Shown here: piece after piece, positions 43,721-52,306 of the stretch
Numbering within the stretch: position 1 is the stretch's first letter
How the letters are laid out: every line of letters begins with the position of its first letter
Source: JBGNFV01 sp049645705
GTDB taxonomy: Bacteria > Bacteroidota > Bacteroidia > Cytophagales > Cyclobacteriaceae
Direction of reading: 5' to 3'
Assembly (NCBI GenBank): GCA_049645705.1
Contig: JBARUK010000096.1
Coordinates: forward strand, 1-64,000
DNA: 64,000 nt
The notes under the pieces: model-generated
Told to the model about the DNA's origin: nothing
The model's database searches: none
What the model saw: only the letters and a program-made list of their open reading frames with translations
Translations under genes and position numbers: made by a program

Positions 43721-44989
43721 ATGAACAGTATTCTCTATAAAATAGGGTCGGGTGCTTATAAGCTGGCGGTAAAAGCCGCCACCCCGTTTGTGCCTAAGGC
43801 CCGTAAGATGATCGACGGCAGGAAAAACTGGCAGGAAAAATTATCAGCAGGCCTCAAAAACAGAGATCAGAAAGCAAAAACGGTATGGGTACACTGTGCC
43901 AGCCTGGGCGAGTTTGAGCAGGGGCGGCCACTGATCGAGCAGATCAGGAAAGACTATCCTGAAACATTCATTTTGCTTACCTTCTTCTCACCCTCGGGCT
44001 ACGAGGTACGCAAAGACTACAAAGGGGCGGACTACGTCTGCTACCTGCCGTTTGACAGCGCAGCTAACGCAGAAACTTTTGCGGACGTTGTAAAGCCCGA
44101 CCTGGTGCTGTTCGTCAAGTATGAGTTCTGGTACTTTTACTTACAAGCCCTGGATAAGCGTAGCATACCCCTGCTGCTGGTGTCGGCTATTTTCCGCAAA
44201 GATCAGTTGTTCTTTAAAAAATACGGTAAGCCCTACCGTGACCTGCTCCACCAATTCAGCCACATATTTGTGCAGAACGACCGGTCTATGGCCTTGCTCA
44301 GAATGTGCGGCCTAACCAATATCTCGATGGCGGGCGATACGCGGTTCGACAGGGTGAGTGCGCTGGTATCGGAAGCGCGGCATATCGATATAGCAGAGAT
44401 CTTTAGCAAAGACAGGGAGGTACTGGTAGCCGGTAGCATCTGGCCTGAGGATGTGGACGTGCTGAAGGATACGATAAACAACAGCCCGGAGGGTGAAGCC
44501 TTCATCCTGGCACCTCATGAAATAGGGGAGGAGCACCTGGGCGAAGTAGAAAAAGCCCTTACCGTACCTGTGCTGAGGTACTCACAGGCAGAAGGAAAGA
44601 ACCTGACGGAGTATAAAGTATTGCTCATTGATAACATTGGTATGCTCAGTGCGCTTTATCGATACGGGTCTATTGCTTATGTGGGAGGCGCCTTTGGCAA
44701 AGGCCTGCACAATACGCTGGAACCGGTCACGTACGGTATGCCCGTATTTTTTGGGAATAAAAATTACCGGAAGTTTGATGAGGCAGTGCGTATGGCCGAG
44801 GCCTGCATAGCCTTTCCGGTGGCTGATGGCACCGAGCTGGAGCAGCGGGTTCAGCAACTGCGGGACGATGAGTTTCGCCTGGGCAGAATCTCAGATAAGG
44901 CCCGGCAGTTTGTAGAAGAGAATACGGGCGCAACGGAAACTATAATGACTTACCTGGAAAAATGGCTGAAGGAAGAGAAGGTTTTATAA
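43721..44989 (+). CDS. kdtA: 3-deoxy-D-manno-octulosonic acid transferase
   Basis: A 422-residue GT30 enzyme attaching Kdo to lipid A precursor at the inner membrane. Typical parts are the N-terminal basic GSGAYKLAVKAATPFVPKARKMI with a membrane-associated helix, WVHCASLGEFEQGRPLIEQI, the acceptor region DLVLFVKYEFWYFYLQAL and, in the donor half, AYVGGAFGKGLHNTLEPVTYGMPVFFG. Length is standard. Its stop overlaps the rsgA start (TAATG), so the two genes are coupled. Confidence 0.95.
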   Translation: MNSILYKIGSGAYKLAVKAATPFVPKARKMIDGRKNWQEKLSAGLKNRDQKAKTVWVHCASLGEFEQGRPLIEQIRKDYPETFILLTFFSPSGYEVRKDYKGADYVCYLPFDSAANAETFADVVKPDLVLFVKYEFWYFYLQALDKRSIPLLLVSAIFRKDQLFFKKYGKPYRDLLHQFSHIFVQNDRSMALLRMCGLTNISMAGDTRFDRVSALVSEARHIDIAEIFSKDREVLVAGSIWPEDVDVLKDTINNSPEGEAFILAPHEIGEEHLGEVEKALTVPVLRYSQAEGKNLTEYKVLLIDNIGMLSALYRYGSIAYVGGAFGKGLHNTLEPVTYGMPVFFGNKNYRKFDEAVRMAEACIAFPVADGTELEQRVQQLRDDEFRLGRISDKARQFVEENTGATETIMTYLEKWLKEEKVL

Positions 44990-45897
44990 TGAAAAGTACC
45001 GGGTCATGGTACCTGGTACGGACAGAGTCCGGCGAAGAGCTGAAAAGCCGCCTGCGGGGTAAGTTTAAAAACAAGGGGCTGAAGGTAAACAACCCGATAG
45101 CGGTAGGAGACAGGGTCATGGTAGAGGTGGAAGATGTGGAAGAAGGTACCGCCATCATCACAGACATACTGGCACGCGATAATTATATAATTCGTAAAAG
45201 TACCCGACGGGCGAACTACGGCCATATCATAGCGGCCAATATCGATCAGGCCATACTAATAGCCACACTGGTAATGCCGCGCACCTCTTCGGGTTTTATA
45301 GACCGCTTTCTGGTGACTACGGAGACATTCCGCATACCGGCGGTGCTGCTGTTTAACAAAGAAGACCTCCTGGATGAAGAAGCAACAGATGCGCAGCGGC
45401 AGGCCATGGAAATGTACGAGTCACTCGGCTACCCCTGCTACAGCCTGTCCGCCCTGCACGATGATGATGTGGAAAAGGTAAAGGACCTGCTGAAAGATAA
45501 GGTAAGTCTGATAAGTGGACACTCCGGGGTGGGCAAGTCTACCCTGGTCAACAAGATAGCGCCGGGCACGGACCAGAAGACGGACACCATCTCCGGCTTT
45601 GCTAATAAGGGGAAGCACACCACCACATTTGCCGAGATGTTTGAGATAATGCCGGACAGCTTTGTGATAGACACGCCCGGTATAAAAGAGCTGGGCCTGA
45701 TGGAGGTAGAGCCTGAGGAACTAAGCCATTACTTTCCTGAAATGCGCGATCTGCTGGGCGAATGCAAATACCATAACTGCATGCACACGCATGAGCCGGG
45801 CTGCGCTGTGGTAGAGGCAGTAGAGGAGGGTAAGATACCTCTGTCGCGCTACCATAACTACCTGAGCATGCTGCAGGGCGATGATTCTCATCGCTAA
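44989..45897 (+). CDS. rsgA: Ribosome small subunit-dependent GTPase A
   Basis: About 302 residues from ATG at 44989 (MKSTGSWYLVRTESGEELK); the frame is open 27 bases further up but those lie in kdtA. It has an N-terminal OB fold, the circularly permuted GTPase domain with G4 NKEDLL before G1 GHSGVGKSTLVNK and G3 DTPG, and the C-terminal zinc finger CKYHNCMHTHEPGC. It assists late 30S maturation. The coupling to kdtA is a common chance arrangement and does not show a functional tie. Confidence 0.95.
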   Translation: MKSTGSWYLVRTESGEELKSRLRGKFKNKGLKVNNPIAVGDRVMVEVEDVEEGTAIITDILARDNYIIRKSTRRANYGHIIAANIDQAILIATLVMPRTSSGFIDRFLVTTETFRIPAVLLFNKEDLLDEEATDAQRQAMEMYESLGYPCYSLSALHDDDVEKVKDLLKDKVSLISGHSGVGKSTLVNKIAPGTDQKTDTISGFANKGKHTTTFAEMFEIMPDSFVIDTPGIKELGLMEVEPEELSHYFPEMRDLLGECKYHNCMHTHEPGCAVVEAVEEGKIPLSRYHNYLSMLQGDDSHR

Positions 45898-45920
45898 TAT
45901 GAAATGACGCGGGTGCGGGG

Positions 45921-46376
45921 TTATTGATCTTCCCCGTTCAGGATGGCGATGGCCTCTTGTGCCTGCTTACTCTTAGGAAATTCCTGTAGGGTACGCTCTA
46001 TGTACTCCCTCATTCTGGCGTGGTGGCCCAGTTGACCGTAGCTGTAGGCTATGTTTAGCAGGGCCATCTCCCGGTAGGCCATTTTGGAGGCGCTCAGCAG
46101 GCTGATGTAGCGCGTGCGGTCCAGCCATGCGTGGCGATTAAAGAATGCATAGCTCTGCTCAAACTGGGCTATGGCCTCATTATACTCTTCCTTACGATAA
46201 GCGGTGACAGCTCTCCGGTGAGAAGCCGGGATGAGTCTGAGAAGAACAGAGAGGGCCAGGAAGATAAAGAATGCGTAAAGGCCGGGGTCTTCCACCCCAG
46301 TTTGGTTGAGTATAAATACTAACACCAGGAAAATACAAAATTGGGGTATAAGAGCTATCCAGGCTATGTTCTTCAT
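45921..46376 (-). CDS. Membrane-anchored TPR-like protein
   Basis: A 151-residue protein with two N-terminal membrane helices (about 4-24 and 33-50) and a cytoplasmic part with two to three tetratricopeptide-like helix pairs (AYRKEEYNEAIAQFEQSYAFF, ALLNIAYSYGQLGHHARM, TLQEFPKSKQAQEAIAIL). Such proteins serve as scaffolds. I do not recognise a named family. It stops 5 bases after the GT2 gene start region on the same strand side and seems to be cotranscribed with it. Confidence 0.7.
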   Translation of the reverse strand: MKNIAWIALIPQFCIFLVLVFILNQTGVEDPGLYAFFIFLALSVLLRLIPASHRRAVTAYRKEEYNEAIAQFEQSYAFFNRHAWLDRTRYISLLSASKMAYREMALLNIAYSYGQLGHHARMREYIERTLQEFPKSKQAQEAIAILNGEDQ

Positions 46377-46381
46377 ATCAG

Positions 46382-47350
46382 TTACAACGCTCGTATTTTT
46401 CTAAAAAGACGCACGTAGGATCTTCTGATCCAGGCTTTTTGCAGGGGTATCAGCGATACCAGCCTCAGGAATTTCTGCGAGATACTGACACTGTCCGTCC
46501 GCTGCAGAAACTTCAGCAGCAGTTGCGCCTCATTTTTATTATCAGTCATCACAGCCAGCTTGTACTCATAGCGCGCCCGGCTCACCACAGCCTCCCGCTC
46601 ATCGTCTGTTTTGCAGAGGTCCCATGCCTTCAGCAGCACCCGGTAGGTTGTGTGGAGCTGGCGATCACCTGCCAGGTACTGGCGCTGGCCCAGGCTGTTC
46701 CTGAGCCGACGCACGTGCATGCCCCGGTAGTCCAGAAAGGCATAGTGCCATTTTCGGGCACTGCGCACCCAGAAGTCAAAGTCCTCATATGACAGGGACT
46801 CATCGTAGCCCCCCATACGTGCCAGTACCTGCCTGCGGAACATCATGGTAGGTGTACATATAAAATAGCGCCTGATCACATCTTTGAATATGTCACCGGT
46901 AGATATGACGGGATGTACGATCTCACCCTTTTTATCGCGACGGTAGAAGGGCTTGGTTATATGGCCGCCATCATCTATGTAGCACGCATCCGTGTAGAGC
47001 ACACCGGTCTGGAAGGGCAGGCTGTTAAAGTGCTTTACCAGGCGGGCCACATGTCCGGGCAGCATACGGTCATCGGTAGAAAAGTCGATGATGAAGTCCC
47101 CTGATGACAGAGCAAAGCCTGAATTAAAAGCCGCACAGTTCCCTTTATTTTCCTTCAGAAGCCTTAGCTGTATCCAGGGGTGGCGCTTGACTACACGCCT
47201 GATCACCTCCCGGCTGCCATCGGTACTGGCGTCATCTACTACAATGATCTCAATATTTTCATAAGTTTGCGAGATCACCGACAGGAGTGCCTCCTCCACA
47301 TAATCAGCGTGGTTATAACAAAGGCAAATAACGGAAACGCGCGGGTCCAT
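46382..47350 (-). CDS. Glycosyltransferase, family 2
   Basis: About 322 residues from MDPRVSVICLCYNH (the frame is open 39 bases further up, but that part would run into the divergent gene). The GT-A fold starts SVICLCYNHADYVEEALLSV, followed by VVDDASTDGSREVI and IDFSTDDRMLPGH with the metal-binding DxD equivalent, and the acceptor region YEDFDFWVRSARK. It transfers a sugar from a nucleotide donor, most likely for a surface polysaccharide, since flippase and FemAB-like genes follow. The C-terminus is basic. Confidence 0.9.
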   Translation of the reverse strand: MDPRVSVICLCYNHADYVEEALLSVISQTYENIEIIVVDDASTDGSREVIRRVVKRHPWIQLRLLKENKGNCAAFNSGFALSSGDFIIDFSTDDRMLPGHVARLVKHFNSLPFQTGVLYTDACYIDDGGHITKPFYRRDKKGEIVHPVISTGDIFKDVIRRYFICTPTMMFRRQVLARMGGYDESLSYEDFDFWVRSARKWHYAFLDYRGMHVRRLRNSLGQRQYLAGDRQLHTTYRVLLKAWDLCKTDDEREAVVSRARYEYKLAVMTDNKNEAQLLLKFLQRTDSVSISQKFLRLVSLIPLQKAWIRRSYVRLFRKIRAL

Positions 47351-47357
47351 CTGACAA

Positions 47358-48338
47358 ATGTACAAATACGGACGATATACGCTACTCAAACGGCATGAGA
47401 TAAATGCAAATCATTGGGATTTGTGTCTAAGAAGGTGCCCGTATGCCCTGCCGTATGCCTGTAGCTGGTGGCTGGATATTGTGAGCCCCGGCTGGTACGG
47501 GCTGGTAGAGCGGTCAGGTGATGAGTACCAGGCTGTATTTCCGATACCGGTAAAGAAGAAATTCGGTATGCACCTGGTCAGGCAGCCATTGTTCGGGCAT
47601 CAGATGGGACTGTTCCGGGCCGATAAGGAAGCACCCGACCCGGAAGAGATCAGGTACCTGACAGATGTTACCTGCCGGCACTTTCGCTACGTAGACAGCC
47701 TGGCCCTGTACGGCACTGCCGAGCTGGACCTGCCCTGCCCTTCCAGGCAGCAGACCAACTACCTGCTGGACCTGTGCCAGCCATATGAAAGTATAGTTGC
47801 GGGCTATGCAGGCAACCGCCGCAGGGAGATCACACAGGCTGGTAAGGCGGGCATCGAAGTAAGGGAGTGCTATGACCCCGGCCAGATGCTGCAGGTGTTT
47901 CAGCAATACATTGCGCCCGGGATATACGGCATAGACGGGTCTGAGTATGAGATGTTCCGTGCCTTATTTCAAAAGTGGCAGGCAATGGGTTGTGTAACTG
48001 TCTATGAGTCTGTACAGGATGGCGAATGGCTCGCGGGAGCTGCCATACTGAGATGGGGCCACAGGCTCATTTATATATTCAATGCCTCTACACCAGAAGG
48101 CAAGGCTGTGGATGCACTGAGCTTTCTTATCGACAGGGTGATCCATAAGCATGCTGCCAGTGAGACACCCCTGTTCTTTGACTTTGAAGCACCTGCTTCT
48201 GACAGTGTGCTGGACTACTACCGCCGGTTTGGAGGCAACAGGGAACTGTACCAGAAGGTAAGCCAAAACCGGCTACCAAAGCAGGTACGGATGCTACAGG
48301 CCCTGAGAAAGGCCTGGGTGCAAAGATCTAAAAGATAA
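47358..48338 (+). CDS. GNAT/FemAB-like acyltransferase
   Basis: A 326-residue protein of the Bacteroidota group related to FemAB/BioF2-like GNAT proteins. The start RYTLLKRHEINANHWDLCLRRC is followed by ACSWWLDIVSPGWYGLVER, LPVKKKFGMHLVRQPLFGHQ and in the second half FDFEAPASDSVLDYYRRFGG. Such proteins are often seen in surface-polysaccharide clusters and probably add an amino acid or acyl group to a sugar. The gene starts only 7 bases from the GT2 start on the other strand, so their promoters must overlap coding DNA. The end overlaps the flippase gene by 11 bases in convergent orientation. Confidence 0.75.
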   Translation: MYKYGRYTLLKRHEINANHWDLCLRRCPYALPYACSWWLDIVSPGWYGLVERSGDEYQAVFPIPVKKKFGMHLVRQPLFGHQMGLFRADKEAPDPEEIRYLTDVTCRHFRYVDSLALYGTAELDLPCPSRQQTNYLLDLCQPYESIVAGYAGNRRREITQAGKAGIEVRECYDPGQMLQVFQQYIAPGIYGIDGSEYEMFRALFQKWQAMGCVTVYESVQDGEWLAGAAILRWGHRLIYIFNASTPEGKAVDALSFLIDRVIHKHAASETPLFFDFEAPASDSVLDYYRRFGGNRELYQKVSQNRLPKQVRMLQALRKAWVQRSKR

Positions 48339-49590
48339 GCCTCCTGTTTAGCAGTAAGGCCAGTACGAACACGGCCATACTTTTATACAGATGGGCCGCC
48401 GGTATGGCCTCTATACCAAACCGTGGTATGAGGTACCAGATGACTCCCAGGTAAATAACGGCTGCAAACACCTCCAGGAAGATAAACGTACGGGTCCTGG
48501 TCTGCGCTATGAGCAGGTAGGTCAGCGGAAAGGAGAGCATGTAGAAATAGTCGCCCATCAGTTGGAAATCTACCATAAAACCCGCCTTGCTGAAGTAAGG
48601 TGTAAACAGGAGCTCCAGCCAGAACTCCCGGTAGGAGTAGATGATGATGAGTAAAAAAGGTGTGAGAATGGCAATGCTGAGCAGAATACGACGCACAAAT
48701 TTCTTCAGCCCTTCTATATGAAAGATCATGCTGCTGATATGCGGGTAATAGACTGAACCGATAACAGCGGAGAAGAATACGAGGTAGGTATCTGACAGCC
48801 TGACCACAGACTGCCACAGCCCGGTAGAGTCCAGCCCGAATGTCTGTATACTGTACTCTCTCACCAAAAAGTCCAGTAGTCTGCCGAATACCATAGCCAC
48901 TATAGCCATCAGGAGAAACTCCGACAGCTTTTTGAACCTGATGGAGGAGAAAACCGGCCGGGTGATAGGCAGGAGCTTTTTCCATACAAGGTACCCGGCT
49001 GTAAAGACCACCCCGGAGGCCTGCCCTGCCGCAAAGGAAAGCAGGGCCGTCTCCCGGTTGCCCTGCTGTACACCGATGGCCACAGCCACTACCGTAGCCA
49101 GAGACACCAGCGAGTTCAGTATAGCGTAGCTCCTGAGCCGTTGGTAGCTGAGCAGGATGGCCTGCAGCAGCAGATTTACCAGCAGGAGTATAAGCAATAC
49201 AAACAGCCAGGCTATGAAACCTGCGTCGCTGAATCCGGCCGTAAAATCATCCAGGAAAAACTCTGAGAAAGCCGTGAAGGCAAAGAAAGACAGCAGCAGT
49301 ACGAGTCCGTTCATCAGGAGTGCAGTCCATAAGATACTGCTCGTGTACCTGCGGGTAAGTGTACCGTCATTTCCCGCAGTACCTCCGGCAAGATAGCGGA
49401 TAACTCCCCGGTTGATGCCATCGTTGGGGATCTGGGTGACTAGTCCGATAAGATTTTGAAAATGAGAAAGAAGTGTGATGCCAGTAGGTCCCATGGTGAG
49501 GGCAAACATCTTGTTGACAAGTAAAAAACCTACTGCTCTGGAAAATACAGAAACTACTGACCAGGCCGCACGTCTGAGGAAGCTCACCAT
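48328..49590 (-). CDS. Polysaccharide flippase of the Wzx/MATE-like class
   Basis: About 420 residues from ATG at 49590 (MVSFLRRAAWSVVSVFSRAVGF); a longer open frame exists but runs into the upstream GNAT gene. About twelve membrane helices; NKMFALTMGPTGITLLSHFQNL and IPNDGINRGVIRYLAGG are typical of O-antigen/lipid-linked oligosaccharide flippases of Bacteroidota. It moves undecaprenyl-linked glycan across the inner membrane. It follows the 317-residue GNAT gene by 16 bases. Confidence 0.9.
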   Translation of the reverse strand: MVSFLRRAAWSVVSVFSRAVGFLLVNKMFALTMGPTGITLLSHFQNLIGLVTQIPNDGINRGVIRYLAGGTAGNDGTLTRRYTSSILWTALLMNGLVLLLSFFAFTAFSEFFLDDFTAGFSDAGFIAWLFVLLILLLVNLLLQAILLSYQRLRSYAILNSLVSLATVVAVAIGVQQGNRETALLSFAAGQASGVVFTAGYLVWKKLLPITRPVFSSIRFKKLSEFLLMAIVAMVFGRLLDFLVREYSIQTFGLDSTGLWQSVVRLSDTYLVFFSAVIGSVYYPHISSMIFHIEGLKKFVRRILLSIAILTPFLLIIIYSYREFWLELLFTPYFSKAGFMVDFQLMGDYFYMLSFPLTYLLIAQTRTRTFIFLEVFAAVIYLGVIWYLIPRFGIEAIPAAHLYKSMAVFVLALLLNRRLIF

Positions 49591-49606
49591 AGCAGATACT
49601 ACATGA

Positions 49607-50554
49607 TCAGCCCTGGAAAGTTTTACGGAAAGAGGTAATACCTCCCATTCTTTCCTTGAACCCGGCAAGCGATTCGTTGAAAGTGCCATCCGAATGAAGT
49701 GATGGCCCCAGGTCGAGCATGGATATGGCGTATGACTGTGCCCACCGGGCCAGTTCACAGATCATGAATACAGATGGGCTCAGCGCTTCCGTTCCCGGCT
49801 TGTTTGCGGGCATAAAATAGTACAGGATATCTTCCGAGACCTTGACGGCTACGAGCACGGCAAGATTTTCCTGCGACTGACTGACGGTAAACAGATGGTA
49901 GCGGGATGGAAATACGGTGAAAGCCTGCTCCAGTTCTTCCCGGCTCATAGAGATGGTGTGCCCACGCTGCCTGCGGTAGTCTGATATAAGCTTGCAGGCC
50001 TCTGGCAGGTACGTCGGCAGTTCCTGCCTGAACATCAGGCCCGCCTCCCGTCCTTTTCTATACCGGCGGCGCTGCATGCTGTCAGGACTGTTTTCAGAAA
50101 AATCCGGCAGGTGCAGGTGATGGTTGAGTACGCGCCGCACCTCCGTGAGCCCGGCGGCTGTCAGTGACCGTTCCAGCCACTCACCAGCCAGGGGCAGGCC
50201 TGATGGCGGCATGATAAGGCGTACGGGCGCATGGAGTATGCCCAGGCAGGTCTGCAGAAATGCGGTGACCACCCCCTCACCGGGTACAGGATGCGTGAAG
50301 GACATACCGCCGTACGGCACCCCCGGCAGGCATACCATCTCCTCACCATCTCTGGCAAAGGGAAGGCGTAGCCATATCTTTCCATTACTGTCTGCCAGAT
50401 CAAATACCCGCAGGCCTGCATAGTTCTTATACCTGAGAAAGTCCGGCGACAGAAAGAGCGTACTGCCCTGAAGCGGGGGAGGGGACACGGCATCGGTGTA
50501 TTCCCGGACAGACCAGCCGTTTTGGTCATGAATATGATGGATAGAACCAGGCAT
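49607..50554 (-). CDS. GNAT/FemAB-like protein of the surface glycan block
   Basis: About 315 residues from ATG at 50554; a TTG two codons upstream is possible. It shows RRRYRKGREAGLMFRQELP, CKLISDYRRQRGHTISMSREEL and LDLGPSLHSDGTFNESLAGFKERMGG, the last close to GNAT-type acyltransferases that resemble FemAB. It is different in sequence from the gene at 47358 but probably of the same fold. Its place directly upstream of the flippase makes a role in glycan or surface modification likely; the substrate is unknown. Confidence 0.72.
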   Translation of the reverse strand: MPGSIHHIHDQNGWSVREYTDAVSPPPLQGSTLFLSPDFLRYKNYAGLRVFDLADSNGKIWLRLPFARDGEEMVCLPGVPYGGMSFTHPVPGEGVVTAFLQTCLGILHAPVRLIMPPSGLPLAGEWLERSLTAAGLTEVRRVLNHHLHLPDFSENSPDSMQRRRYRKGREAGLMFRQELPTYLPEACKLISDYRRQRGHTISMSREELEQAFTVFPSRYHLFTVSQSQENLAVLVAVKVSEDILYYFMPANKPGTEALSPSVFMICELARWAQSYAISMLDLGPSLHSDGTFNESLAGFKERMGGITSFRKTFQG

Positions 50555-50641
50555 GTACAATTATAATAAACGTGCAGCGTCAGCAAGGGTAAATTCCGCT
50601 ATAAATCTTAGCTTTGCAGCCTTAAAAATTAATGCTGCGGT

Positions 50642-51535
50642 ATGATATACCTTTTGCTGACCATTTTAGTAAACGTTTTCATATTCCTGAACTTCCGTGC
50701 CTACACTAAGTTCGGGGTAGATACGCTGCAGGCCATTGTATTTAACTACTTCGCCTGTGTGATCACCGGTTTGCTCTTTCTCACCGGCAAGCAACCCATA
50801 GAAACGTTCATGCAGGGAGGCGCATGGGTATACGTGGGCATTGGCCTGGGGGTGATATTCATAGCCACCTTCTACCTGATGGCCCTTACTACGCAGAAGG
50901 TAGGCGTGTCGGTGGCCTCCGTAGCCTCCAAAATGTCGCTGACCATACCCGTAGTGTTCAGCCTTTTTTTCCTGGATATAGAAAAGAAGGAAATGGACGC
51001 GCTGAACTATGCCGGCATTGTACTGGCCCTGATCGCGATATTTCTGACCAGCGTAAAGCGCCGCAAAGGGGAGACCCGCCAGCCGGGAAACTGGCGCAGC
51101 ATGATTATGCCGGTGTCCGTATTTCTGCTCAGTGGCCTTATTGATACCACCATTAACTATACTAACCTGCAGTACCTCGACGGCAAAAGCGAGGCGGTCT
51201 TTCCTATCGTTATATTTATGGTAGCCGGGCTGGTAGGTTTTGCAGGTGTGCTGGTAACCCGCAGGAAGATAGGCATCAAAAGTATTATCGGAGGCATTAC
51301 CCTGGGTGTGCCCAACTATTTCTCTATCTATTTCCTCATCAAGGCACTGTCCGCATTTGATAATAACGGTGCTATTCTGTACCCTATGCTCAACATCGGT
51401 ATCATCATCATTTCCTCTCTGCTGGCGGTAGTACTGTTTCGCGAGCACCTCCGGCCGGTCAATAAGGCCGGTATAGCCCTGGCCGTATTGGCCATCATTT
51501 TATTAAGCCACCAGGAAATTTTGGCTGCTTTATGA
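50642..51535 (+). CDS. EamA/DMT family transporter
   Basis: A 297-residue protein with ten membrane helices in two repeats. Each repeat has the EamA pattern, such as TLQAIVFNYFACVITGLLF and NNGAILYPMLNIGIIIISSLLAVVLFREHL. Members export amino acids, nucleotides or other metabolites; the substrate is not readable. It is the first gene of a unit with the YigZ gene that starts 33 bases after the stop. Confidence 0.88.
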   Translation: MIYLLLTILVNVFIFLNFRAYTKFGVDTLQAIVFNYFACVITGLLFLTGKQPIETFMQGGAWVYVGIGLGVIFIATFYLMALTTQKVGVSVASVASKMSLTIPVVFSLFFLDIEKKEMDALNYAGIVLALIAIFLTSVKRRKGETRQPGNWRSMIMPVSVFLLSGLIDTTINYTNLQYLDGKSEAVFPIVIFMVAGLVGFAGVLVTRRKIGIKSIIGGITLGVPNYFSIYFLIKALSAFDNNGAILYPMLNIGIIIISSLLAVVLFREHLRPVNKAGIALAVLAIILLSHQEILAAL

Positions 51536-51568
51536 TTTTTTGCCTTTTTACGGGCAAAACTGAATGAA

Positions 51569-52183
51569 TTGGAACAGGCAACGGATACATATTCCAGTAT
51601 AGAAGAAGAAGCCGAGGGCTTTTATAAAGAAAAAGGCAGTAAGTTCATTGCTCATGCTTTTCCTGTTACCTCAGAAGAGGAGATCAAAGAAAGGCTGGAT
51701 GGGCTAAGAAAAAAGTACTACGATGCCCGGCACCACTGCTATGCCTGGATAGTGGGCAGGGACCAGGACCGCTACCGCGCTAATGATGATGGTGAGCCAA
51801 ACCATTCCGCCGGAGATCCTATACTGGGGCAGATCAGAAGCTATAGCCTGTCAGACGTACTCATAGTCGTTGTGCGGTACTTTGGCGGTACTAAGCTGGG
51901 AGTGGGCGGACTGATCACCGCCTACAAGACTGCCGCCGCCGACGCGCTGGAAGCTGCCACCATCATCACCAAAACGGTGATGGACACCTTCGAGGTACAC
52001 TTCACCTACCCGGACATGAACGAGGTGATGCGGGCCGTAAAGGACTTCGATGCAGAAGTGGTAAGCCAGGATTTCGGCATGGACTGTCAGATGACTTTGC
52101 GGGTGAGAGAGGCCCGATCCGGGGCATTTCGTGAGCAGTTTACGCTCACAGAAAGCATAAAAATAAAGCTTATAGGGGCATGA
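51569..52183 (+). CDS. YigZ/IMPACT family protein
   Basis: A 204-residue protein of the UPF0029 family. It starts from TTG (EQATDTYSSIEEEAEG); an ATG 5 bases earlier is out of frame and no in-frame ATG is present. The N-terminal domain has KGSKFIAHAFPV, HHCYAWIVG, NDDGEPNHSAGDPIL and VVRYFGGTKLGVGGLITAY, which is the conserved core of IMPACT/YigZ, followed by a ferredoxin-like C-terminal domain. The role is not established in bacteria; related eukaryotic proteins affect translation regulation. Confidence 0.92.
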   Translation: MEQATDTYSSIEEEAEGFYKEKGSKFIAHAFPVTSEEEIKERLDGLRKKYYDARHHCYAWIVGRDQDRYRANDDGEPNHSAGDPILGQIRSYSLSDVLIVVVRYFGGTKLGVGGLITAYKTAAADALEAATIITKTVMDTFEVHFTYPDMNEVMRAVKDFDAEVVSQDFGMDCQMTLRVREARSGAFREQFTLTESIKIKLIGA

Positions 52184-52306
52184 GAGCAGATTTGTGAGGC
52201 TATGCCCTGTTTCATGCATAAATTAGATTTTTATTTTTAACTTTACCCAGTTCAATTATATCCACAGAAAGGCTGTTTACGCCGCTAACCTTTGTACTGT
52301 CGCTGC

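Noticed and set aside
52250..52306. Possible DnaA box (TTATATCCACAG) upstream of dnaN
   Set aside because: It has extra bases against TTATCCACA, stands alone, and no dnaA or AT-rich unwinding region is near.
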